Assembly: GCF_001625305.1 (NCBI RefSeq)
Contig: NW_017804520.1
Span: forward strand, 1,408,994-1,472,993
Source: Branchiostoma belcheri
Taxonomy: Eukaryota > Chordata > Leptocardii > Amphioxiformes > Branchiostomatidae
Direction of reading: 5' to 3'
DNA: 64,000 nt
The translations under genes were made by a program, and so were the position numbers. Of the stretch, positions 24,301 to 31,140 are shown piece by piece (the stretch's first letter is position 1; each line of letters begins with the position of its first letter). The notes beneath the pieces were generated by a model. That model was not told the DNA's origin. It made no database searches and saw only the letters and a list, made by a program, of their open reading frames with translations.

Positions 24301-25014
24301 AGCATTGGAATGCCGGGCATGGACGTTTTTTTTTTATTTTGAAAATCAACAGTTTGCATTATGCAATTAAAAATCCTAACCAATAAAGTAGGGAATAGCT
24401 ATCCAACTGTTGTTTTAGTTGTATTTTACTTCATATTATAGTTATATCAATGTAAATCATTGTTTTCCCTTGTGTTTCTCATTCTTTCCCTGCCATGTGG
24501 TAAAATGTGGTGAACCCATCGCTGTATTTGCTCCAAAGCAAATATTGGCCTTTCTAGTCTGAATTTGAATTTCATGCCGGAAGAGATAGTTCAGGAGAGC
24601 AGGGGAAAGAGAAGTGCACTTCCTTTATTAATTGTTGCTACACATCGTTAGCAAAATAAACTTATAGAGCAATCTTTACACAAATCGACAAATGTAAGAG
24701 AGAATGTAAGATGGAATAAAACTGAAGAAATGTAAGATGGAATAAAACTGAAGAAATTTCTAGATCATAAGAAAAAAGAAATATATGCCGACAGAAAATA
24801 CAGCTTTATATACGAATATATAATTTTGTACCTAAACAAACAAAAATAATAAAAACGTAAGAAAACCTCTTGCTCAGCTCAGCGGGAGGGAGAAAATCTA
24901 TGACCTTTGACCCAGCGCTGGCGCTCTTCTTGAGAACGTCTTCCAAGACGGTGTCGAAGACGTCGTGAAGGAACTTGTTGACGGAGGGAGACAGACCCCG
25001 GATCTGTTTCACAG
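3221..25014 (-). CDS. CSAD-like: Cysteine sulfinate / acidic amino-acid decarboxylase, PLP-dependent group II (CSAD/GADL1 family)
   Basis: Exons 2-15 on the minus strand: 24867-25014, 23359-23447, 20833-20923, 18591-18697, 17133-17248, 6907-6986, 6387-6441, 5924-6040, 5515-5658, 4782-4895, 4403-4491, 3946-4000, 3561-3650, 3221-3394. All junctions use GT/AG and keep frame. With the MAGT first exon at 32,000-32,012 the protein is 493 residues, the length of human CSAD. Family marks (that numbering): [10 protein letters not shown] near 84, SHYS at 189-192 (His190 should stack on PLP), ATSGTT at 242-247, HVDAAWGG at 270-277, NPHK with PLP-lysine 304. Family members are cytosolic and decarboxylate cysteine sulfinate (taurine synthesis) or aspartate; substrate choice cannot be fixed from sequence. 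The usual GGSxSN loop reads GGSLLN. GAD proper is less likely because length and N-terminus match CSAD. Confidence 0.93.
3561..3650 (-). CDS. CSAD-like: Decarboxylase exon 14
   Basis: Thirty codons in phase 0 on both sides (residues 407-436). Includes [13 protein letters not shown], a strongly conserved family block. Acceptor CAG|CCC, donor CAG|GTCAGG. Confidence 0.92.
3946..4000 (-). CDS. CSAD-like: Decarboxylase exon 13
   Basis: A 55-bp exon completing codon 388 and encoding [18 protein letters not shown]. Acceptor TTCCAG|G, donor GGG|GTAAGC. Corresponds to the YLVEEMKKREGF region of human CSAD. Confidence 0.9.
4403..4491 (-). CDS. CSAD-like: Decarboxylase exon 12
   Basis: An 89-bp exon with [20 protein letters not shown], aligning to the KLWLMWKAQG block of human CSAD. 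Of two overlapping GT donors only CA|GTCAGT keeps the frame with exon 13; the other would give an immediate stop. Confidence 0.92.
4520..4600 (-). mobile_element. Possible retroposon 3' end in intron 11
   Basis: AACCTTTATTGAACATTCATG, read as two parts (AACCTTTATT, GAACATTCATG), resembles the reversed 3' tail of a LINE-type retroposon. There is no coding remnant and boundaries are unclear. Confidence 0.25.
4782..4895 (-). CDS. CSAD-like: Decarboxylase exon 11
   Basis: Thirty-eight codons in phase 0 (residues 321-358) containing [20 protein letters not shown] and [11 protein letters not shown]. This is the SYLFQQDKFYD...GDKxxQC block of the family. Acceptor TATAG|GGT, donor AAG|GTTAGG. Confidence 0.92.
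5057..5214. mobile_element. 158-bp MITE in decarboxylase intron 10 (hAT-like)
   Basis: Imperfect terminal inverted repeats of about 35 bp (ACCCTGGATGC ... GCATCCAGGGT, then GGGGCCTGGCC ... GGCCAGGCCCC) are flanked by an exact 8-bp duplication TAATCTTT at 5,049-5,056 and 5,215-5,222. An 8-bp duplication is typical of hAT elements; there is no coding capacity. Confidence 0.8.
5515..5658 (-). CDS. CSAD-like: Decarboxylase exon 10 (PLP lysine)
   Basis: Forty-eight codons in phase 0 (residues 273-320). Begins [16 protein letters not shown] and contains [20 protein letters not shown]. The lysine of NPHK (residue 304) forms the Schiff base with PLP. Acceptor GGCAG|GCT, donor CAG|GTACAT. Confidence 0.94.
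5660..5735 (+). repeat. Degenerate GAAG/GAAT simple repeat
   Basis: Low-complexity purine-rich run (GGAAGGAAGGAAT variants) next to the acceptor of exon 10. Confidence 0.7.
5745..5804 (+). repeat. Dispersed repeat, copy with core GTTACTCAAGCAACTGGATA
   Basis: The 20-base core followed by CAGACGTTTC and CGTCAGTGACT is shared with 46,250-46,325. The core alone appears inverted at 1,211-1,230. Likely a fragment of an interspersed family. Confidence 0.7.
5924..6040 (-). CDS. CSAD-like: Decarboxylase exon 9
   Basis: Thirty-nine codons in phase 0 (residues 234-272): [18 protein letters not shown], then [12 protein letters not shown] and ending LWLHVD. The Asp of HVDAAWG (272) contacts the PLP pyridine nitrogen in this fold. 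Acceptor TTGCAG|GGG, donor GAT|GTGAGT. Confidence 0.95.
6387..6441 (-). CDS. CSAD-like: Decarboxylase exon 8
   Basis: A 55-bp exon completing Arg215 and encoding [18 protein letters not shown], matching GKMVPEDLERQ of human CSAD. Acceptor CGGTAG|A, donor CAG|GTAAGA. Confidence 0.9.
6907..6986 (-). CDS. CSAD-like: Decarboxylase exon 7
   Basis: An 80-bp exon encoding [20 protein letters not shown] and ending at CDER. The histidine of SHYS (190) is the residue expected to stack on PLP. Acceptor CCCCAG|AGC, donor AAG|GTCAGT. Confidence 0.94.
6987..10190. other. First part of decarboxylase intron 6, no exon supported
   Basis: This part of a 10.1-kb intron holds several short open frames (for example 7,102-7,428 plus and 9,374-9,748 plus) without domains or conserved splice sites. 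The interval 8,570-8,660 is rich in CpG and in CACGTG/TGACG-like motifs. A GC-rich block at 9,430-9,600 could be conserved non-coding DNA. Confidence 0.4.
10199..10220 (+). repeat. (TAC)n microsatellite
   Basis: Seven uninterrupted ACT/TAC triplets. Confidence 0.9.
11350..11366 (-). promoter_or_regulatory. RE1/NRSE-like motif in intron 6
   Basis: The minus strand reads TTCAGCACCAAGGAGAG and fits every position of the RE1 consensus NTYAGMRCCNNRGMSAG known for vertebrate REST. Whether a REST-like factor exists in this organism cannot be told from the window. Confidence 0.45.
11565..11640 (+). repeat. Dispersed element end shared with 24,500-24,560
   Basis: GATGTGGTGAAGCC, then a TTTGCTCC...CAAAT palindrome-like stretch and GGCCTTTCTAG, repeats the right end of the element at 23,848-24,560. 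Confidence 0.6.
11650..12850. other. Intron 6, unassigned
   Basis: Open frames at 12,146-12,391 (minus) and 12,299-12,730 (plus, 143 codons) show no recognised domain. Nothing else is seen. Confidence 0.35.
12850..14200. promoter_or_regulatory. GC/CpG-rich island inside decarboxylase intron 6
   Basis: Base composition and CpG density rise sharply over the AT-rich surroundings, and open frames appear in several frames at once, as expected from composition alone. The island contains an X-box abutting a CRE (13,488-13,508). It may be an internal promoter, an enhancer or an unrecognised exon; no splice-consistent coding model was found. Confidence 0.4.
13488..13508 (+). promoter_or_regulatory. 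X-box-like half site abutting a CRE
   Basis: GTTGCCATGGAGA (13,488-13,500) resembles the RFX-binding X-box and is directly followed by the perfect CRE palindrome TGACGTCA (13,501-13,508). Confidence 0.5.
14200..15850. other. Intron 6, unassigned
   Basis: No supported exon or RNA gene. Short minus-strand open frames at 14,400-14,717 and 15,032-15,238 lack recognisable content. Confidence 0.35.
15854..16037. repeat. Cluster of CACGGTTCTGGATA repeats with an inverted copy
   Basis: Inverted copy TATCCAGAACCGTG at 15,854-15,867; direct copies at 15,911-15,924 and 15,967-15,980; degenerate relatives near 16,010 and at 16,027-16,037. The first two can pair as a 14-bp stem. Confidence 0.8.
16136..16445 (+). 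repeat. About 102-bp tandem repeat, two to three copies
   Basis: Units start near 16,226, 16,327 and 16,430 and share GTTATAAACGTATATAGGAG, then GGAGAGAATG and AACCTTCTGT. An earlier degraded part lies at 16,136-16,170. Confidence 0.8.
16967..17000. repeat. Perfect 14-bp hairpin with 6-base loop
   Basis: CTCTGATTGGCGGA, loop TACGCT, then TCCGCCAATCAGAG. Each arm carries a CCAAT/ATTGG box. It lies about 130 bases beyond the donor of exon 6 in intron 6. Confidence 0.9.
17133..17248 (-). CDS. CSAD-like: Decarboxylase exon 6
   Basis: A 116-bp exon completing Gly150 and encoding [20 protein letters not shown], then [12 protein letters not shown]. The family motif GGSxSNMYAxNLAR is recognisable, but the serine before Asn is Leu here. 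Acceptor TTTCAG|GC, donor GAG|GTACGG. Confidence 0.94.
17293..17602 (+). mobile_element. LINE (non-LTR retrotransposon) 3' end fragment in intron 5
   Basis: A plus-strand frame reads [20 protein letters not shown] and stops at TAA 17,393-17,395, resembling the R-T-x-R-x-x-NSF-x-x-x-A/S-I-R-x-N end of CR1/L2-type reverse-transcriptase ORFs. About 200 bases of AT-rich 3' UTR follow, ending in an ATTGATTGAATTGA tail near 17,600. Most of the element is missing (5' truncation). Class assignment is inference. Confidence 0.55.
17620..18590. other. Decarboxylase intron 5, mostly unassigned
   Basis: AT-rich in the first half. The second half holds palindromic TACGTA-type motifs (see 18,238-18,251). 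Confidence 0.4.
18238..18251. repeat. 14-bp palindrome TTGACGTACGTCAA within a GTAC-rich cluster
   Basis: Perfect palindrome, followed within 90 bases by TCGTACGC...GCGTACGA and CGTACGTCAAAGCCGGCC, which re-pair with the first block. Confidence 0.75.
18591..18697 (-). CDS. CSAD-like: Decarboxylase exon 5
   Basis: A 107-bp exon: completes residue 114, then [20 protein letters not shown] and [12 protein letters not shown], ending with the first base of Gly150. Matches [20 protein letters not shown] of human CSAD. Acceptor CTAG|G, donor CAG|GTAAAC. Confidence 0.95.
18700..20540. other. Decarboxylase intron 4, largely unassigned
   Basis: Contains the AGTTATACCCCAATTAAAAC repeats below and short open frames without recognisable domains. 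Confidence 0.4.
19316..19466 (+). repeat. Two copies of a T-rich / AGTTATACCCCAATTAAAAC motif
   Basis: The motif occurs near 19,345-19,364 and 19,440-19,460, preceded by CTTCTCTAG or T-rich runs. A third copy in the same orientation lies at 30,839-30,889. Confidence 0.75.
20543..20615 (+). mobile_element. Truncated copy of the ATCTCCAAGCAGAT-type MITE
   Basis: AATCTCCAAG, then GTGGCTGCAAGACAGTACCA, parallels the left part of the MITE at 57,669-57,826 and the one at 27,652-27,827. The right end is missing. Confidence 0.55.
20833..20923 (-). CDS. CSAD-like: Decarboxylase exon 4
   Basis: A 91-bp exon encoding [20 protein letters not shown] and LVSDSLNTN. This substrate-proximal block is GHPRFFNQLFSGLDPHALAG in human CSAD. 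Acceptor CCCCAG|GG, donor CTT|GTAAGT. Confidence 0.94.
20930..22900. other. Intron 3, left part, unassigned
   Basis: No exon supported. A degenerate RE1-like sequence (CCTTGGTGCTGAA) lies at 22,329. Open frames at 22,204-22,954 overlap on both strands without recognised content. Confidence 0.35.
22910..23245 (-). repeat. 42-bp minisatellite carrying RE1-like motifs
   Basis: Units sharing CCTGTCCTTGGTACTGAAC start their CCTTGG (or ATTGG) core at 22,921, 22,964, 23,005, 23,048, 23,090, 23,133, 23,157 and 23,199. Spacings are 41-43 bases with one 24-base short unit. The minus strand of most units reads TTCAGTACCAAGGACAG, one base off the RE1 consensus; the 22,960-22,976 unit fits it fully. It lies in intron 3 about 115 bases from exon 3. 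Confidence 0.85.
23359..23447 (-). CDS. CSAD-like: Decarboxylase exon 3
   Basis: An 89-bp exon: completes Arg54, then [20 protein letters not shown] and KTIQHSVKT. Human CSAD has LDLELRSQGESQEQILERCR here. Acceptor TTCCAG|G, donor CGG|GTAGGA. Confidence 0.92.
23541..23559 (+). repeat. (AT)n microsatellite
   Basis: Nine AT dinucleotides in intron 2. Confidence 0.9.
23765..23781 (-). promoter_or_regulatory. RE1/NRSE-like motif in intron 2
   Basis: Minus strand reads TTCAGCACCAAGGACAG, a full match to NTYAGMRCCNNRGMSAG. A one-mismatch relative lies at 23,601-23,617. Confidence 0.45.
23848..24560. mobile_element. Putative non-autonomous element with hairpin left end
   Basis: The left end is a 13-bp perfect stem with a 3-base loop at 23,853-23,881 (TTCACCACACCAC / GTGGTGTGGTGAA). 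The right end (ATGTGGTGAACCC, TTTGCTCC, GGCCTTTCTAG) recurs at 11,565-11,640. Exact boundaries and target-site duplication are not clear. Confidence 0.45.
24703..24760 (+). repeat. 29-bp tandem duplication
   Basis: AATGTAAGATGGAATAAAAC plus TGAAGAA occurs twice in a row, in intron 2 near exon 2. Confidence 0.85.
24867..25014 (-). CDS. CSAD-like: Decarboxylase exon 2
   Basis: A 148-bp exon beginning in phase 1 (CT completing Ala5) and encoding [20 protein letters not shown], then [12 protein letters not shown]. Parallels the N-terminal helix and WKEPEELKQLL of human CSAD. Acceptor TTTCAG|CT, donor AGAG|GTTTTC. Confidence 0.9.
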
Positions 25015-25460
25015 CTGAAAGTTGATAGAAATTTCGAAAGAAAATGTCTAATAAAAATTTAGATACTTGACTTCAAGGCAGATGTTTTATCAGTTGAAAG
25101 TATAGTCAAGTGAACCTAGACCTGAAACCAGACCTTGTATCAACTAATACTTTGTACCTATCGCCAGGTTAGATGTCATCTGCACTGTTAGTACTTTTAG
25201 TACCTAGTTTTTTATGTTTATTTGGTGTTTTGCACTTACAAATAAAATAAAATCTAACAATCGATAAATAAATAGACATGCATTGGAGGAACGGACAGAT
25301 ACGTAAAAGTAAGGAGAAAGAGATATCCAGGAGAATTGCTTTCTGAATCTTGTACGTGAATATTCGAAATATCTCTTTCATGTCCTATTTCCGCATTCTC
25401 ATTCTCGATGAAAGGAGTCAAAGATAAACAGTAACCCCTCCAGGGCTAGTACATTTGTAC

Positions 25461-25519
25461 CTGGCTTCGGCTCTGTCTGGACGTTGAACCCAAAGATATC
25501 GAACACTATCAGTCCGATC
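25461..25519 (-). other. Exon-like segment with a DIFGF motif, host gene unknown
   Basis: Between TCTAG| and CAG|GTACAA the minus strand reads IGLIVFDIFGFNVQTEPKP. DIFGF is shared by the myosin motor (LDIFGFE) and by dienelactone hydrolases. It cannot be spliced in frame from the MAGT exon: that join gives a TGA after three codons. No partner exon was found, so this may be chance or a relic. Confidence 0.25.
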
Positions 25520-25929
25520 CTAGAGCAGGTTCAATGGCCTGGTCCATGATATATTATCATTGAAGCTGCTGTAGATACAGACAAGCTAGCTGTCAAGTAC
25601 ATGCGCCATTTGCTTTTACAAATTGGCGAAAAGGCGGAGATAAGCCATAGTTCTACACCATCGAGTGTTGGGGAGGATATAAATAGCTTGAGTTTGAAAG
25701 GCTACGCATCCTTGTACGGGGATTTTGTACATTATGAGATTATTGCATTCAAAATGTTAAAATGAGCGTTTTGTGACAGACCGTTACATCAAAGTATTGT
25801 GCTACATACTAGTAGTGATGTGAAAGCACCAATGTAGCGCTTTTCCTGGTACCAGCTTCATGTAGCGAAGTTTTGAATAGTTAGATTCGTCGTTAGAAAG
25901 TAACAGGAACAGGATTTCCCAACTACGAA

Positions 25930-26280
25930 ATAACAATCCTTAGAACGTCTACTTAATGCTGACTATCCGGGAAAAAGAGCGGTTAGAAAATGAGTGGTTA
26001 GTAGTCATAAGAAGAAGAAAAAAAGATTAGTGTACAATACACAATCCTTAGAATTTCTACTTAATGTTGACTATCCGGGATACTTGGATACTTGTATACT
26101 TTATTCAGTCCATTAGCTGTCATACAAAAATACACGAATGCGCGGCTAATCTTCCCGGACCATAAAAACATAGAACAATGACATACAAACTACATAAATG
26201 CTAAAATCTAGTCTTTACATCAAAGATATTGGTTAGAAAATGATGTTAGTAGTCAAAAGAAAAAAAAAGGATTAGTGAAA
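25930..26280 (+). repeat. Interleaved duplications in intron 1
   Basis: A segment with CTTAATGCTGACTATCCGGG (near 25,950) recurs near 26,060. A segment with GGTTAGAAAATGA...GTTAGTAGTCA (25,980) recurs at 26,231. A LINE-like reversed tail (ACTTTATTCAGTCCATTAG) lies between them. Confidence 0.7.
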
Positions 26281-26325
26281 ACATAAAACGGTTAATATAG
26301 TCCCGAACTGCACATTGCCACATAC

Positions 26326-26506
26326 CCTTCTCCGAACAAAGTCCGTTCGCACGAGGTCCTGTGTGTCCGTTCTTCTCTACTGCAGAATGAAGCCCGGGAT
26401 GACCTGAGAAATTATCATGAAAATCGTCATCACAACTACGTTTATCCCACTTCTCCGTCCGTCCCTGGTCTGACATTCTGGAAGCCCCGGACCTGGATCT
26501 CAACAT
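26326..26506 (-). CDS. Alternative first coding exon of the decarboxylase (candidate)
   Basis: An ATG at 26,506 (A at -3) opens 60 codons starting MLRSRSGASRMSDQGRTEKW and ending CSEK plus one base at donor GAAGG|GTATGT. The phase fits exon 2 exactly and would give a 549-residue protein. A second in-frame ATG lies at 26,476 and an upstream one at 26,584. The sequence has no counterpart in CSAD, and the MAGT exon gives the family length, so this is a possible alternative start or a chance frame. Confidence 0.25.
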
Positions 26507-27099
26507 GGTTTGATGTATTGAAATTGCGACGAAACAAGACACGTGGGACACAGGCAGCTGTTGCTGGTGTTGTGTCCCACACATAGAACATCACAAACAC
26601 ATACAAGACATTTCATTAGATTCAGGTGAGTCTTACACAAGTTCTTGAAAGATGCTGATACTAACATCCAGCGCAAGTTGGTCTGTTGAGGTCTTCCTAC
26701 ACAAGAATATCTTTGGTATCCAGAGTATGAGCTACTTCATGCAGTAGCAACTTTCGTCTGTCACCGTCTCAATTTAAATCACCTTTCTCATTCTTATTCG
26801 CTTTTCAAGTTCTTGTTGCTAAGGCAAATTGCAGATAACAGTCACGTAACAGGTACTTGAGTGTATTTTGACCTGGTTAAATGAGTAAGTGTATTTTAAT
26901 AGAATAGAAACTGTGAGAAAAAGTGCAACTACAGACGAACTGTCTCGGGGGGATGTACGCAGGAAGTTGGGTGACTGGCGCATGCATTAAACATTACAGC
27001 TATCGCCATGCATCTTAGAACCGAGAAGTCGTACAGTGAAGGCGATGTCGTGGCAGATGGACATGGTGAACAAATAGGGAAAATTTAGTTTACATTGAG

Positions 27100-27390
27100 C
27101 TTTGGTTTTTTTTATCCCATTTTTTTATTAGGTGCCAAAAAGTATTGTATTTCAAAAACGTGCTAACTAACTACTTTTACATGGGATAGCTATTGGTAGA
27201 AAAGTCTATCCCATTATACCACCAGGAGTTCTTATCGTGAATTAATGGGATGACACCCCCTACTATCCCATTAATTCATCAGGAAGAGATTCAAAATTCT
27301 CTACATGGTAATAAAAATGGGATAAAACCCCTACTAACGATTAGCACGTTTTCAAGAGTCAAATGCTTTTCTGAAATACATAAATGGGAT
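27100..27390. repeat. AT-rich block with repeated ATGGGATA/TATCCCAT and an imperfect inverted repeat
   Basis: AACGTGCTAACTAAC near 27,160 pairs imperfectly with CTAACGATTAGCACGTT near 27,335. ATCCCAT or its complement occurs several times between. Possibly a degraded non-autonomous element. Confidence 0.45.
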
Positions 27391-27651
27391 AAATAATCAG
27401 ATCTGTTACCTTGGCCCCTGGGTTACATGCAGAGATGCTAGAAACTAGATGTGTATGTGCTAGTATGAAGTCGTCAAAGGGAGGGACATAGCACCCTGCA
27501 TGCTGTATAACAAATGGTAACACACATACCATTGGTGTTACCCGCTCCGTTTGGTGTTTGTATGTCTCCGTTTGGTTCTATTCCTCCATTCATCCCTGGT
27601 AAAATCAGGCATATATCAGGAGTGATTACATGGGATCCGGAGTCATATGTA

Positions 27652-27827
27652 ATCTCAAAGCAGATGTCTGGTGGCAAAAGCGTTACTTTTAGAACTGGCC
27701 ATCAAGGCTGAGAGAGTCCTCAGCCGCCCAGGTGGGTAGCAAATATATTGGTAATTGTCTGGCAAATGGATACTGCCTGGCCAATTTTATAATGTTTTTG
27801 CAGTCATCGAAAAATTTGCTTGGAGAT
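27652..27827. mobile_element. 176-bp MITE with ATCTC(C)AAGCAGAT termini, 11-bp flanking duplication
   Basis: Left end ATCTCAAAGCAGAT; right end TTTGCTTGGAGAT. The 11-base sequence AGTCATATGTA flanks it exactly at 27,641-27,651 and 27,829-27,839. The interior resembles 57,669-57,826 (GGCCA and ATGGATACTGCCT modules). A 9-11 bp duplication suggests a Mutator-like mover. Confidence 0.75.
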
Positions 27828-27839
27828 AAGTCATATGTA

Positions 27840-29215
27840 CAAACATAACCTTGTTCAAAGACACTATCTCTGATCATTCGGATAGGATGTGGTATCTGTC
27901 AAAACGCCAACTTAGGCAATGCTTTCTGATCCCTGCGATTTTTTTGGCGAAATGTACTTCGTTTCGTTACATACGCGTAAAAACCGACTATAAAGGGATT
28001 AGATTCCGTGCAAGATGGTCATTTGCCAGGCTTAGGGACATTTATCCATCTCTATCTTTGACGTCATTTGTAGCCATCGGTAGTTGTGTTTTAGCGCAGT
28101 TTCAAACTTGATATCTAGAATGTATGTATAATATCCGTTAACATTAAATTGCCATCCTGACCTGTACCCTATGTATCGTCTGCATCTTGGAGTTTTATCT
28201 GCACCGTATAAATCTAAACGATCCATTGGTTTTCACTACTTTCACAGAAGCTAAGGCAGCACTCAGGTCGTCAATGAAATATTTTAATGTTTAACGAAGG
28301 ATAACGTGTTGTTTTTGCTCTGTTTTATCTTTTGTTCCAAACCAAAAAGGTCAATGACCTGAACCAGACGTCTGTCACCATGGTAAATTGGTAACTAGTG
28401 TTGAGTTACATCAAGTTGCAATTTTATAGCCGGAGGGATTTAGACTCCTGTCACGGTATTATGAATGTGTTTAAGTACGAATTAACAGGGCAGACCATAT
28501 GCGAAAGTAAACATTATGCATTTGCTTTGCAAATGTTACCTTTCTAGTTTCTTTATATTTTTTTTTATTCACCGCACATCAAATTCCGGTTTATGTACAG
28601 GTATATAACAGGTGACATGTTTGTTGTCCACTGAAAGATGGCTCTTGCGTGCCAGCTGATAAGAAGATTCGCCTGGCGCCAAGTTGAGGCTGGCAGACAC
28701 TGCCTACAGAACCACATGCCGTAAATCCATCCATTTGTGACGTATGATGACGTGTTCTATACCTGGGCAACCAGACATGCTGGAGACAGCCTCGCTTAAG
28801 GATTTTATAAACAGAGGATCTCAAAGGGGTAGCTGAGGCATTCGGGATCTGAAATAACATTTTGGGACGACTTTGATTGATTTTAAAAGCTTTATGATAT
28901 GATGCCGCTAACCTTTTCACATTTATATCAACTTATTATCTCCGACAAGGGGCCTAGTTTCGGCAACGCCTGTAGGTTTTCTGGTCTGACTTGCTGAAGA
29001 AAACATAAACGACTTTTCGTGTTTTTTTTCTTTGTCCGTAGGCTCTAGGTAGGACTTTGGAATCGATGAGTACTTCGTAGAACTCTGCATGTGTTGAATT
29101 GTTCTGTTACAGGACTGTCAAGTTTACAACACACTTCCAACGTGTTATCATGAAATGCTGTATGTGACATGCAAGTTGATTACAATAAATCTGAATCTCT
29201 GAATCTCGTCTACAA
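27840..29215. other. Decarboxylase intron 1, unassigned
   Basis: No exon supported. A sequence ending AATAAATCTGAATCTCT (near 29,190) resembles a retroposon 3' tail. Confidence 0.3.
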
Positions 29216-29219
29216 AGTT

Positions 29220-29455
29220 ATCTTGAGTTCCAAGACAGATAGATAGATAGATAGATAAATGTAAAAAAAGAGATGTCTAGCTTCTATAAACTTATCGTGA
29301 GTTCCAAGACAGATAGATAGATAGACAAATAGATAAATATAAAAAAGAGATTTCGTGTCGTGAGTTATGTTGAGTTCCAAGACAGATAGATATATATATA
29401 GATAAATATAAAAAAAAGAGATTTCATCTACAAACTTATCGTGGGTTCCAAGACC
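29220..29455 (+). repeat. Tandem 66-80-bp units with (GATA)n cores
   Basis: GAGTTCCAAGACAGATAGAT starts units near 29,225, 29,291 and 29,370, with a final partial unit near 29,443. Each unit holds a GATA run and an A-rich AAAAAAGAGATT segment. Confidence 0.85.
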
Positions 29456-29859
29456 GAGCCCCCCTCCCCACTATTCCCCGTGGACGCCTTTCCGTTTGTC
29501 CCGTGGCCGGAGAGATGGCGCCGGGTTGAACTCTCCCTAACCTCACGTGGCGACAGGAGATTAACGTTCACACGCAATTCTACAGCCAGGTCAGGACACC
29601 CCACTTTGTTTTTTGTTGCCCACACGTCATTGTGCACGTTTCATGTCTAGCTCTATCAGTCTGTCTACAGGTATATCTTTATCTGTTTACCCATATCGAT
29701 GTACCTATATCTATGTATCTGTCACAATCTATTCTTATCAATCTATTATCTATGCATCTATTATAACGTTAACGTCGACGTCTTTTGTGGTCAAATCTCT
29801 CTGTCTATCTTACTCCTATCTTTCGTTTTGTATGTACATACACATGTACTGTATGTAAT

Positions 29860-29965
29860 ACTATGTATGTATGTATGTATGTTTGTGTGTGTATGTATGC
29901 ATGTATGTATGTACAAATGTATGTTTCTATTCATCTATTCATCTATTCATCCATCTATCTATCTT
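29860..29965 (+). repeat. (TATG)n and (ATCT/ATTC)n microsatellite tract
   Basis: TATGTATGTATGTATG runs interrupted by GTGTGTGTATG, followed by ATTCATCTATTCATC repeats. Confidence 0.9.
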
Positions 29966-30838
29966 ACTTCGTCATTTGCCCCATTGATGGTGACTGTGTT
30001 TTAGCGTGTAGTTCCAAACTTGATAATGCAACCCATCGCCCTAAATTGGCGCCAAGGAGAATTTGTCCTTCCTCATTTGAACATAATTGCGGCGAATGGC
30101 GGAAAATTACTTTAAACATTTAGTCGCCCCAATACGTGGCACAAATTCAAAGTCGGCCATTACCGAAAAGTGCCCAGTCATGTCATTTGTCCCCGACTAG
30201 TCTGGTTCTTTGCTGATTGTTTTCTTACATTGTAGCACAATTTGGTCAATTGTTGAGGTCTTTGTATCAGTTTTGTAGAACGTTAGTACTACCCAGATGT
30301 TGGTCGCATGTCATGTTTTGGTTAGAGGTTCATATTTAGTCCATAAACTTCTGTAACAACAAATTTAAGCCCGAAAAAACGCCTGCAACATAGGCTATAT
30401 GGATGTGACGCGAGTTCAGCAAGTGGAATGATTTCATTTGTTAACAAACAATGAGAGACGACGCTTGCTTGTACATGTCATTCGTCGCTAATTATTAATA
30501 TGCTGACTCATGAGCTGTATTTTTAGGTCAACCCACACTGCGAGAAAATTCCCTATGCATATGAGTATGACGACATTTTGGAACCGAATGTTCAACAATA
30601 TCTACGGATTATAGATATTATTTTTACAAAATTACTCGAACCTTTTTTAGACTTTGGAAACTCGCTAACTCGCAAGGGTCATTTAGAGGTCATTCAAATG
30701 TTTCTCGCAGACCACACGAGATGTAACGTTACATAAAGGGGAAAATTTTGTACGAGAATGTAATAAAGTGATGGCTTTTCGAGAAGGACTCATCGCCTGA
30801 GTAAAAAAAAAATAAGAAAATAGTTTAAACTCTTGTTT

Positions 30839-30889
30839 CTCTTCTCTAGTTTTCCTTCTTTTTTTATTCAGTTATACCCCAATTAAAAC
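30839..30889 (+). repeat. Third copy of the CTTCTCTAG...AGTTATACCCCAATTAAAAC motif
   Basis: Nearly identical to 19,316-19,364, in the same orientation, directly upstream of a SINE-like sequence. Confidence 0.75.
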
Positions 30890-30924
30890 AGTGTAACAAG
30901 CGTCACCTACTGACCTGTCTAATG

Positions 30925-31140
30925 GGTTCGGACCTTTTAGCCTAGCGGTTAGTGCGTTGGGTTCTCGAGCTGACATGGCTGACGGGTTCGATTCTAGGGG
31001 CTTTCGTGTTCTACGTACCCGCCCCTAGTGTTTCACATTATCAGTACGGTGACTATTTTTAGGACATTTTCGGCATGTCGACCACTGTCAGAGGGCAACA
31101 AAATTTCTTGTTTTTTCTTTCCAAAATCAGCTGAAAATTC
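30925..31140 (+). mobile_element. tRNA-derived SINE
   Basis: Box A-like TAGCCTAGCGGTTAGTG near 30,938 and box B GGTTCGATTC at 30,985-30,994 show the spacing of an RNA polymerase III promoter. The head does not fold as an intact tRNA and runs into unrelated sequence, so a SINE is more likely than a tRNA gene. Confidence 0.6.

Noticed and set aside
27523-27677. Exon-like minus-strand segment (ITPDICLILPGMNGGIEPNG) with AG/GT borders
   Set aside because: Its acceptor side lies inside the 27,652-27,827 MITE terminus, and no partner exon was found.
30938-30994. Possible tRNA gene
   Set aside because: Box A and B are present but the arms do not pair as a cloverleaf; better explained as a SINE head.
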